Source: Nemopilema nomurai
Lineage: Eukaryota > Cnidaria > Scyphozoa > Rhizostomeae > Rhizostomatidae
NCBI GenBank assembly: GCA_003864495.1
Contig: ML133374.1
Location: forward strand, 882,273 to 946,272
Reading direction: 5' to 3'
Length of the DNA stretch: 64,000 nucleotides
Below are positions 50,137 to 61,968 of the stretch, piece by piece (the stretch's first letter is position 1; each line of letters opens with the position of its first letter). A program made the position numbers and the translations under genes. The notes under the pieces were generated by a model. The model had not been told where the DNA came from. It saw only the letters and a program-made list of their open reading frames with translations, and ran no database searches.

Positions 50137-53100
50137 GGTGTCCGTTTGCGCGAAAGATTTGTGAGCTCGTAATCGGAAATCGTAAGAACTGCTAATTTTG
50201 AAACAAATTTTGTTGTTGTTATCCTTTTGGAAGGTGTGGGGGACCTGCTTTTGAAAACTCATCGATATGTTCTAGATGTCAAGGATAAACGTTTTAGTAT
50301 TTTCCAATCACGTAGAATCGTACAGTTTCTTGAATAGAAATTGACTAATAATGATCTGTTACATATACCGTATGGTTTTCAAAAGATTTATTACAATTAT
50401 CATAGAAATATTTTCATATGCCGTTACAGTTGAATGCTGTTTGAATGCTGTTGAGAAACCGTTGACGGAAACGCACTTTGTATATGTTTTCATGTCTTTA
50501 AGTATGTCAACTAGAAACGGTTCCATTCCCCCGATCGCATCCACTTCATATCTGGACAACAAAGAGTGCAGATCGGTTAGGCCCACTTTGCAAATCGCCA
50601 CGGCCACGTTGTAGATATCGCCACTGCCCAGGTGTAATAACCCAGCTTATTCCTTGTTCCAACACCCGGGACATGTTCCAACTGGACCACCAGTAGAAGG
50701 TATTGACGAGGCACATCCGCGCATGCGCCAATTTGATGCTCTCCCATCGGCATGGTTCGCTTCGTCGTGGCACCCTTTAAGCCCCCAATGGCTCCCCATT
50801 TCGTCTGCATTGTAATTCAGATCCGGGACTGCGGTGCTGCCTACTGGAGTCGCATGACTGTCTCCAGCAAAGTTTCAGTCCTTTACTAACCAAACTATAT
50901 GTTCATTTTGCTAGAAACACACTAAACAATTGAACAATTTCATCCCCAAGGTGCTCTTGATCTCGTGACCTTGAAATGTTAGTAAGGTGGAGTGATGAAT
51001 CAATATGGAACATGATTGGCTGCGAAAGATTTCGCAGACGCAAAGCGAAACAATTTTCCCGAGAAATCCAAGCAGAGGCTCACTACGCTTGCTCATGTCT
51101 CATTTCACGCGAACTTTTTCGCTGGTTCTTTTCCCGCTAGAGATTGAGCTTTACCTTTGAATTACAAGGTCATTCTTCACTTTCTTCTGGAGATACAGTA
51201 TTTAGAATTTCTGTACATCGCCGCAGAGTAACGCCGCCCTTTACCGCCATCTTCACGATGCTTGTATTTATCGCGTATAGTGACAGTATTCTGAAGTGAG
51301 TGCACGGATTGTTAAAAAAATTTCTAGTTTTTACTAGCATTACCATTTATCGGACATCGTGTCTTTAGTTTTTTAATGTTTTCAGTTAGGTTTTATCTTG
51401 CAAATTGGTGTAATCGTACGAGGCAGCAAACGTATTTGGTCGTGTTTATGATTAGTTTGATCAAGGTATCGCTAAACCCAACTGATAATGCCGTTGATTT
51501 CCTCGTTGCTGAGTTTTTATTACTTTTTATGAGCCGTCTGTCACCTGCTTAAAGCGTTGCGCAATGCTGTAACGGTTTTGCTAACTGTGAGTTGCTCTAT
51601 TTTCCAAAATATAAATTCAATCTAGTCAAATTCAGCCGATTACCTCGTTGAGCCCCGCTATTATGACTTTTCAGAGTAATTTCATTTTGTGTGTGTATCA
51701 AATAGGTTTAGTTAGTTTTGGAGATTGGTGGTCAGAGTTTACTGTGAAGTGGCCGTGGGATAGATTTGAGCTAAACAAAAAAGACCCAGCACTCCCTGTC
51801 TTTCGATTTAAGAGCCACATTTCCATGAATACTGCAATCTCATACTTTCGAATGAGCCCAGCCTCGCTTTGATACTAACATGCGGAACCTTCGAATCACC
51901 CAAACGTGGCCATGCAGTGACAGGACAGTCTGACAGTGGCTGTATTTTAGTATGTAGATACCGGGCTATTTGTAGTGATATTATAAGTAGATCCTAATTG
52001 TGTTTTAATGTGTTGCTTGTTTACATGTGCAGGTGCTGGTTTTTCTCCTGCCATTATGCTGTAACGTTTTTCATCGTAAGACAATGACCCCCGAGGCCGT
52101 ACCCCCTGTTTCTTGGTCGCTTGCTGCCATCCAACGCCCATTTCATCATCATTGTGATCCTACAGCCCCAACTCTACTCTTTCATAATGATGTTTTTATT
52201 CGTTCGAACAAAGAATTTGTTACGAGGGTTTTGCTGGTCAATGCTTAACTGTGTATTGCAATCATTTTGATATATCCTTGTCCACAATGCATCTTGAGGT
52301 GATTGTAGCGTCGGTTCTTAAGAATTGCTTTCGTTCATCCAGCCCTTAGAAGTTGCCTTAGAATGCTTAATTGATTATTCCTATAACCGCGATTATTTTT
52401 AAAAGTAGCATAAAAAGGATAAACTTTTTCCAACAGCGTTGTTTTTCTTTGCCCTGTCATTCCTAACCACAATTTAACGTGTTTATATATCTCCTTGCCT
52501 AGACCTTTCCAAAAAATTCCTATCCGCACAGTTTGCCTGTGAGTTGGAATTCTCTCGTGCTGCCTCAGAGGTAAGCATTTTACTTATGCGCCTCTTTTGG
52601 TACTATCCGTCTTTATTTCGCAGGAAATATTTCTCTATTGTCGGACACACTCCCCTGCCTTGAATCACCACAGTGATTTTGATCTGCAGTGATTTTCTGC
52701 TGATTCACTTCCCTGCCTTGAATCACCACAATGATTTTGATCTGCAGTGATTCTCTGCTGATTCACTCCCCTGCCTTGAATCACCACAGTGATTTTGATC
52801 TGCAGTGATTTTGATCTGCAGTGATTTTGATCTGCAGTGATTTTGATCTGCAGTGATTTTGATCTGCAGTGATTTTGATCTGCTGATTCAGTTGATATTT
52901 GAAGACATCATCGTACTGTTAAGCTGCATTTTCTGTAGTGATGTCAGTGCATAGTCTCTCCAAGCCGAACAACACCTTGATTTGGCTCGTCTGCACAGCT
53001 ACAGGCACAGACTGGATGAAACGGTTCCCAACAGATGCCCGGATTGTGCCCTCACGACGTGCCACACCTGTTCAACTGCACGTCCAACCCAACATCCTTG

Positions 53101-56100
53101 AAGCCCTTGGACCTTTGGCAGAAACCAGTAGATGTGGCTCATTTCCTGCAACTCTAACCGGCGATGACAAAGATGGCTACTACAACAACATTTGGCTCGT
53201 CACAAAGCACACTTACACAAATCAATTTGGCTCTACATATGTTGCAAGACCCGTTATTTTACTTATTCGCAAACAAGTAGGTTATCTCGGAGCGAATTTT
53301 TCTGGAGAATGCTCCTTTTCTGTCTGATGGGGTAGTTTCTAAGAGCTGGCTAATGTTATGCAATGTACCCCTTAAGCGCAATACACCTGTACCAAAATTG
53401 CACTAATTAAGGGCTCAAGAATACGATTATATACCGCAGACAAAGTAATCAAAATTATATTTTCGAATTGTAGCTCAAGATTGGGAGGTTTCGTCGTATG
53501 CTTCTTTAATGTTTTACTAATCCTGCTACTTTTTACATCAGAAACGAAATTGATTCCCCTTCGACTGCTTCTGAACTTAGTTACTCGTAAGTTTTAACAC
53601 ACTGCAGTCCCATTTTCTCTGGCCCTACCCGGAGCCTCATGAATAAACTTTGTTACAAATATGTCATTGAATATGATGAACATGTTTTGGCTGCAATTTT
53701 TTCGGTTATTCATCCTCGTCGTAGATTGCAAAAAGTTTTTGAAAAGCTCCAACAATCTTGGAAGTCTACTCCACGAGGAATCACTCAGGTAAGTGGGCGA
53801 AACATTTATCGGCCCAAGGCGTTTTCCTGGATTATTGCACACAGTACGGTTCCCGCCACCGTGTAAAATGCAAAACATGGGCAGCTTAGAAGCTTGGTGA
53901 GATATATTTAGAGTTTCGAGGTGATAAAGAGATGGCAAGGGGTTTCAGTGGAACCTATTTATCTCAAATCCTGCTACGACCGGGCAATGCATAATAAGAA
54001 TAATAAGGTTGTTTTTTAGATTAAAATGCCACGTCCTCTTTTCTCTGTAAACGAGCTTGCTAGCAAGTAAATGTTTTGAAATAAGCAGCGAATATCTCAT
54101 GAACAGAGTGTCTGTCTTGCGATGGTGATTATAGCATAACAAGTATTGTGCAAGTGTTGTTTTTGCACATTTCACTGTCCTTCTGTTGATTTGTCAGACA
54201 TTCTATTGACTTGCTACTGACGCAAACAAGCCCCAAGTGAAGTTATGTTTAGGTAGAAGTTATTGCTTTTAAAGTAAGATTAAGTTTTTCCTTATTGAAA
54301 CAAATCTCCCTCATACCTTTATCCGTCAGTAGTTAATCCTTCTAGGGCATTAAATTTGCCGAAAAACTTATAAACCTGATAAGTTTTGATAGGTCAAATA
54401 AGGGACAGGTATATTTTCAGTATTGTTCTTTGAGGCAGGTCGTCTCAGAGTCGTCTAAGCCAATATTGCAGGTAAGGAAAACCAGCTAACAGAGGTGGCA
54501 TTATTCCATGGAAGAAGGTAAGTTTGTTATTTGTTTGGCTTCTGCTTCCTATTCGGTTTAATAATTCTGTCTGTCCCTAGATGGCTGCCCAGGTATCCCA
54601 TTACATCCAAGGTTGATCTTGAGCCGAACTGCGCCTCCGCAGCTGCTAGGACTTGGCCAGTAGCATGTCATCCGTAATTTCCTCGAACGTATGAAGGGTA
54701 ATAGTTCCTAATTAGTTTATATGATCTATTAGTATTTTTTTCTTTTTCCAAATTCTCATTTAAGAGAATTGTTCCGTCTGGAAGGCGTGAGAGAAGTTAT
54801 CTAGAACGAAACATCAAATAGTAAATGTAAGACGAGGCTATTGTGGAAAGGAGGCCGTAAAGAGGTCGTAAAATGCTAGTAGGGCGCGAAGAGGCTGCGG
54901 CGTCTAATAGCGGCATTTTTCAGTTACCGCTGATGTCGCAATTCAAAATGGTTTGGAATAAAGCAATTACGCAAGTGTATTCTGACAAGGGCCTTGTAGA
55001 TAGAACATGACGTCACTGCATTGACTCATGTCGTGATATTGTAACAGGACGGCAATGTTTCTGTTGTGCAATGTTTTTTCTAATTCTTTCCTGTCTTTCC
55101 ACCCGCTGAAACAGCCGGCGAAGCCTCACACGAGCATACATGCAGATTTGAAATTCTGACTGATCGATCTACCCGTTTACACGGTCAGTCAAAACTGATG
55201 ACCCATTTCCTTTTCGAAGCGTTATTTCCCTTCATTTTCACGATGGACAGTGACACGGGAGGTACTGCTGTAGCATTAGTCATGGCTGTAGTTGCGAAAT
55301 GTAGAACGAAGGACTAAAAACGGAAGGAAATATCTTCGTAAGTTAAACCATGGCTCCAAAGACGAGCACAATTTGACGCCTATGATACCCCTTTAAATGA
55401 GCTTCGTATTGAAGAGGAGTAAGAAAAAAGAAAGTATTCCCTGATGAGCCAAGGAACATTAGACAAATTGAAACAAGAAACAGTAGCATCCCATTAACTT
55501 GGTTGTTCCTCCTAAATACTGATAAAAATTCTGTTTCCTAGTTGTGCTTTGCTGCCCCTGCGATTTTTTTTCGAAAACAGAATAGAAGAATGCAGAATAG
55601 GGGCACCTTAGTGAGGCGCACTTCGTCTCAAATGCTAAAATGTGGAGTCCTCCCCAGTCTCTTGTCTTTGGCTGTGCTTATTCTGTCAGTAGCTAGCCTT
55701 GCTTCTACTCCTTTTTTCCTTTTCAAGAGAACAAAACCATGCCTTGGACAATATTAAGACCCTCGTTTACAGGTAGGCCCCCACACAAGGATTCTCTTTT
55801 TTAAATCCCAGTGAAATGGTAACGTTTAACGCCCATTAGCCTGACTGAAATCGAGAAGACGGGGAAAAAAGACAGGCATTCTGAGCCAAAACTGCGGCCT
55901 TTGAATTGAGACAGTGGCTCGAAATCAAAATTGGCTTGCTCAATCTGAAGGCTGAAGAAGCTACTCGCAGCGATAGTGATCTGTCAAAGGCTCTTTCATC
56001 GCTCTTTGGGAAATGTTTTTGAGAAGCGAGTGAAATTGGTCATGGTTGTGGTTAAAGAAACGGGTTATGAGCAAATTGCCCTCGAACCACTTAAAATATT

Positions 56101-56555
56101 ATTGATAAAGAACGTCGAAATTTTGTAAGGGCGACTAAACAAAGTCGCGGGGAGCTCTCAGATCTCGGTTAAAGGATTATAACGGAAAATTGGTTTCAAA
56201 TTTTGACAGGAAATGAATACAGCAACGTTGAGCATATTAAATAGACCGAAACAAGCAAGTCTTATAACTTTCAAGATGGATTATAGGTAAAATGGCTTTC
56301 GCCACTAAAGATTAAGATCAGCCGCAACATGTGATATGCCCTGGTGTCACACAAGTACTCTTAATTCATTGAGATGTGGAGAGCGGCAGTACAGCCCTCT
56401 CGCAGTCGTACGTAGGCTACAGAGGTAGAAAAAGCAATTGATGACAAGTCAAGCTGGTTCTTCGTATCATCGTGAGTGTTCGACAGTGACGTTCCAGAGG
56501 ATTCCAAACAGTGTTACTCATCAACTGGAAGTTCCATCAACGACAACTGGCGAAC
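50137..56555. other. Intergenic region LARP1 / TIMP
   Basis: 6.4 kb with no gene I can support. It begins with the LARP1 3'UTR. Isolated donor-like sites occur after open stretches (52570 after ...SRAASE, 53788 after ...STPRGITQ, 54471). These could be exons of an unrecognised transcript, but no chain of exons with matching phases or a known domain appears. Confidence 0.5.
52648..52889. repeat. Nested minisatellite (58-bp and 16-bp units)
   Basis: Three copies of a roughly 58-bp unit starting ctcccctgccttgaatcacc. Within the last copy a 16-bp sub-unit, gtgattttgatctgca, is expanded about six times. A two-level array between LARP1 and TIMP. Confidence 0.95.
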
Positions 56556-57621
56556 ATGGAGATTCTTTACCGATCCTCCGTTCTCTTGATACTATGCTCG
56601 TTAGTTTTCAAAGTCTCCGAGTCATGCAGTTGCTACCCTCGGCATTCGCAGGAAATTTTCTGTTCCAATTACACCAACGTCGGTGAGAAATACTCCATTT
56701 CTTAATGTCTTTTGTTACGTTTTACTTAGAGTGTGATAGCGAAGGTTTTCTGACTGGAGCTTGTCGTAGTTAGGTGAGTGTAATTGATGACATAATTAGA
56801 TATGGCGTGTAAAGGGAATGTAAGTGGCTTTGTATACAAATTTTAGACGCAAGCGAGGATTTATTAGACACTCTGAGATGTTTTCACAGTAAAACATCTG
56901 AGAATTTTAATCGCCATGCCTTATAGAAAGATCGAGAATTATTGTCAATCAGTCGACCAGAATCATAATGCCACGTTTTTATCTGATTCCAGTCATCAAA
57001 GCGGTTGTGCTGTCTGGTGGCAGCGTGCCGAGGCAAAACCTCAGCGAAGACGATCCGGATCTTTTTGGAATGAATTATTACAATGCGTATATAACGAAAA
57101 TCTTCAAAGGTGAGGCTGCCCTCAAAAAGCTGATCATGACGAGGAACGATTCGACGATCTCGAATCTTGCGTACCACAAGGCGTTGTTGTACACGCCTTC
57201 CAACTCAGGGACATGCGGAGTAACACTGAAAAAAGGAGTCAAGTATTTGCTAAGCGGCACTATCACCCAGGGACGAATCGAGATCAGCACGTGCGACTGG
57301 ATCGTGCCGTTCCACAGCATTTCAAGGCAGCAGAGGATTGGCATCACGGGAGGGTACGATTGCCAGTGCCAACTGAAGGTATGCCCCATCGGCAGGCGTT
57401 GCCAGGTTTCTGACGACCAGTGCGAGTGGAATGGTAGGTTTTTAACAAAGCTTCGAGAACTTCAATGCGATTCGAAACACAGGATGTGCAAACGATTGAA
57501 AGGGAAGTGCCTTTGGTTTGAAGATTCTTACTTCGAGCCATGCGTGATGCAGAACTCAGCTGATATACCCACAGAAACTGAACACGTCGAATACCCGACG
57601 CTAAACCAGCTTTTGCCATAG
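56556..57621 (+). CDS. TIMP: Tissue inhibitor of metalloproteinases
   Basis: Secreted inhibitor of matrix metalloproteinases and ADAM enzymes; the free amino group of mature Cys1 chelates the catalytic zinc. Two exons (56556-56682, 56993-57621), 251 residues. MEILYRSSVLLILCSLVF is a signal peptide with cleavage before the first Cys, near residue 24. The mature start CSCYPRHSQEIFC has the invariant C-x-C and Cys13 of the inhibitory edge, followed by VIKAVV. Later cysteines fit C70 (SGTCGV), C99 (STCDW), C124/127 (YDCQC), C132/137 (VCPIGRRC), C145 (DDQCEW), C166 (RMCKR) and C174 (KGKCLW). Two more, in LQCDS and EPCVM, are extra to the usual twelve. Three N-glycosylation sequons are visible (NYT, NLS, NDS). 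An upstream in-frame ATG at 56511 would only lengthen the signal peptide. Nothing suggests a pseudogene. It lies 4.35 kb upstream of synapsin, on the same strand. Confidence 0.93.
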
Positions 57622-60600
57622 GTGTTTCTGTTGTGGCCCAATCGTTGAGGTGGGAAATTTCGGTATATTAGAACTACTTAAGTAATACAATATGACAGTA
57701 CGAGGTTTAGAAGACCAAAAAGATGGGCTAACTCTACCAAGATGAAATGTAAGCCAAAGGGCATTCATCTAGAAGGAAGACTACGATATTCACAGTCGTT
57801 AATATACTGCGTTTTGATGTTATTGGTTTCCGGTAACCTCAATATTTCTAAGTAAAATGTATTGGAAAAATCAGAAGTTTGATGGCGAATGCTTGAAGTT
57901 GCTCGTGCCCTTGAGGTGGAATGTCTCTGGTTTGGCTACTCAGTACAGAAGTAACTGTCTTTTTGCCCGCAACCGGAAGAAGATATTTCTTGCCAGATAA
58001 CTAAGGCCAAGGCCCAGCCAAATCTGCTCCAACCTGTTTTCTTCACCTGTTTTCTTCACCTATTTTCTTGGTAATGGAGGAAATCTCCTTTTGCCCTGCC
58101 CTTTTTAACACCCAATGACCACAAACTAGAGTAATGCTAGCAAAGGATTTGTGGTTGCAGTAGATAAATTCGTTTCAGGATTTCTATCTAGATTTTGGAT
58201 GAAAGATCGATCGCCTTACATTAGTCCCATCGGGGTCATAGTATTATTCTTTGTAACCAATTAATTATTTGTTCGCAATATATTTTATGTCACTTCCATT
58301 AGCCACAACCAGCGAAGTTTTCTGTTTTGTGAATTCTAAAAATGACAGCCTCACTAAGTCAGCTCTGACTGACATCTGTGCTTATCAAGTTTCATGAAGT
58401 TTCAGATTTGGGTAAAGATCTGCTATTTCACGTTCGCACGATCCAAGCGATTGGTGGCAGGGATTTTTAGTTGTGGGTTTGGGAACGACAAAATATGGGC
58501 CTTGACTCTCTTAAGTCAATGGGCCCAGTGGTAGTACTATCACAGGTTTTTCCTATTAGTAAAGCCGCTACACAGATTAGATTCTGTGTCACTTGATTAC
58601 TTGGGGACTCCTGCTTAGCTCTGGATAAAACCCACCCAGCTTTTTTGCTAAAAAATGGAACGTATGGAGGATAATTACCAGCCACAAAAACTTTATTTAG
58701 AAATTGGTCATAATAAAGTTTAACAACGAGTCACGCTCTTTCATCTCCCCGTTCTTTGTTAGCCAAAAGGAAGACCCAAAAATAATTTCAGAAAAAGAAA
58801 TGAAAGGCTTTTAGTCCTTCTAGAAAGTCGCCCATCAAAAGTTTTTTACTTTAGTTATAACTACCCCTAAAGGGGTATTCAGGAAGGCTGCGTATATGAA
58901 AGATCTGGAAATATAATTATTTGAAACAGAGCTGTGGATGATAATCAGGCAAAGAATACCCTTGAGGATTTCTCGGAAAATGCTTACAAGGTTTGCTCAG
59001 CGAGGTTTCTTACTGGGGACAAAGTTGATCGTCCCAGTTTGGTGCATCTCCAGCAATATAGAGTAATCAAGACAATAAAACGCAATAGAATCAGTTTGAC
59101 TGAACTTGTAAAAATATTATAGGCCTTTGAAGACTGGCCGAAAGTTTAGGCCATTGGGGGCTGGCTTGACAGAATTTGGCTGCATATTTCCTTCTCTTGT
59201 TTGCCATAATATAACGCTTGCATCGCTTTAAAAAGTGGCAAGCAAGCTTGGGCTGTCTTGACTAGAATCTTAATTTACAGCCGGTTTATGAATCAGTCTT
59301 TGTACTTGTCGCCTTAAGCCTGCGTGACATGTGTTGCCAGCATAGTCTACCAATTGAATACCCTTTATTAAAAGTGCCATACGAACAACGCTTCTCTCCC
59401 AGTTTACAAATATCAAAGTGTATTTTGTGTATTGTCTTCAGTTAAGCAGATTAACATTTACCAGCTAAAAATACAACTTGTTGAATTGACCATTCAATTT
59501 TGCAAATTATTTTAATTTCAACTCCATATGAAAGGTTTTTGTTTATCCGGTCGCCAGGGGCTTTTTCTTGTTGCTTAAGCAATGTTGCAATAAATCTCAA
59601 AGGTATAACGTTTTATGGATCAATAAAATTCATTTTGCAGGCTATAGTAGCCTGTTGCAAAGCAGAAAATTATAAAAAAAACGAGTGGTAAAAATAAGTG
59701 TCTTTGAGCAATCTTGCCCGAATGATACAAACAAATATAACAGAAAATGTAAAGAAGCATGTATTCATCGAAACACAAATTCATCTTCTTTTTGCCAACT
59801 GCACCCATTTTGCAAAACAACGAATTGCAAAATATGTAGTAAGTTTAGAACAATGTATTTATAATTAAATTTGGTGGAAATATATTAAAACTCCATTTAG
59901 ACACGTTTTTTTTCTATAAAAAACCTAGTTTGGTTCCTAGTACTAAATTTTTTTTAATTTTTCATCAGTTTCTAGTACTAAACGTTTCTTAAAAGTTTTT
60001 TAATTTTAAATAAGCATTTAGCATCAAATTTTGCGCCTTCCCTTGCATATTAATTGTACTAAAGTTGATAACACAATGATTTACTCTTAATTAAAGTGTA
60101 TGTTAGCAAATTTAAATCAAGCAAAATGGCCTGTTGCCGTATTATTTTCCGGCTCAGAAAGTCATCTAATTTTTTTGGAGTTGCTTAAAAATATTGATTT
60201 AGTTCTAAATATTGATGTGTCTTAACTTTTTGGGGCTCTAGTACTAGGTTTCTTATAAACCGGTTTCTTATAAGAAAAAACGTGTAATTGTTGCCTATCA
60301 ATTTAGCTGTATGAACATTGCTGTCAAAAAACCTGTTGCTTCAGGCTGATTACTTTCAGCTTGATAGCAACTGAAACAAGACATAACTTGCCTTGAGAAA
60401 GAATTATCCTTGTTATTTGAAAACAAACTAAGAGCAAAACAGTGTTTCTCACCATTCAAAATTAAATAGCTATATTGAGCCTAGGCCTTCTGCATTTTGT
60501 ATTTGTGAAGAACCTATATGGAAATGCGCTTTGACACTTTGTCGTGAAAATTAATGGATAAAGACGAGCTGCTCTTCCAAACACCATGTCAGGGCTAAAC

Positions 60601-61968
60601 ATAGCAGTAGTTAAGCAGAAAACTCAGTCCAATGATAGAAGATTCTTCACGCAATGCTTTCAATTATTTGCTAAAAACTCTTACTTTTGGTGCAAAGTAA
60701 GCAGAAATACAGTAGAAAAGTTGTAAAAAGATTCCCTTCTTTGACGCCATAGCAAATTCGTCCCTGCATGTGTCAAACGTTCTAGCCCTGATGACGTATT
60801 GCATACGGATAAGGTAGGGCAAGCTAAAAACTGCACTAGACTTAAGAATTTCGTCAGGGTTTCGTAAGGCTAAAAGTTGATCGGATGAGAATAGTGACTC
60901 ATTCACTCATAAGCATTTCGAAATTGCTCTAAATGCGAATAAATTATCAGTGACTTATTCCAGCTTCAGGTTATTGGTGGTATTTCTGTGTCTATGTACT
61001 GTATAAAATGATATCGCTTTTTTAAATAGTTGCTATCAAGTTGTATTTTGCAAACTCTTTTATCAAGCAACATAGCCCCAGTTTCAGTTAGAAAAGTCAA
61101 GTTTTAAACAGGTGATTTTATGTGCTTCAACGCAGGTGAATTTGCTTCATTCTTGAACATTGGAGAAGTCAGTTGTTTCACAGATGAAGTCTTCGAGAGG
61201 TCGTTTGCTCTTCAGACCGTAATAAACAATGAAGGTTTTATCCTTTAATGTTGGTGTTTAGAAACAAAGCCCTAGGTCTAAGGAGGAAGCAGCTGCAGAA
61301 ACGTTTTCTGAATACAATAGCTCTCCGTCACCTGTTATAATCGCGAATCTTCGCTGATATTAGTGGAAAATACACACGAATCAATAATTGCGCTCGTTCT
61401 CACATCGTTTGCCTTTAGGAGTCGTTACCATGACTAGAAAGCACGGTGCAAGTGTTCTAGTCATTATGACACCTATTTTTCGTCACCTTGCAGTGGCCAC
61501 AAGACGATTCTCCATGATTGACGTTCGCTGGTGTGCATTAAAGAATCGCACCGCAAAAGAAACAATAGACGTTGAGAGCCGAGCATGCGCACTGCATTGT
61601 CTGGCAGGTGCATAAACTTGCAGGGCGGTACTTGCTATTTCAAGGAACGCTAAGCAGAGATCATTTCTTGAGGAAAATAAAACGAACAAAATTCAGAGCG
61701 ATTGCCAACAATACACTATACAATGAGACAGGATGGATTCAGCACTTGTTGTTGCAAAATGATATGCGGTTTTCAGTGGATCAAATTAATGCTTCAATGC
61801 CACGGTAATCGAACTGGCCAGGATTCGTGCAAGGTCATTTATATCAAAGTGATTGTGAACTGATTTAGGGAATTAAAGGCCAGGCTGAAGGCTGTCGAAG
61901 GGAACGGTTCCGCGAGATCATTGCCCTCGCCGTTGACTGGTCACTGAGTTGCAGCAACATACAGTTGC
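57622..61968. other. Intergenic region TIMP / synapsin
   Basis: The first part should be the TIMP 3'UTR; an AATAAA lies near 58712. Long AT-rich stretch (59.4-60.6 kb) with no coding character. The last 600 bases before the synapsin ATG are richer in CG and probably hold its promoter and 5'UTR. A non-coding first synapsin exon upstream of TIMP cannot be excluded. Confidence 0.5.

Noticed and set aside
52938..53327. 129-residue plus-strand frame after the nested minisatellite
   Set aside because: No signal peptide, domain or splice partners; likely chance.
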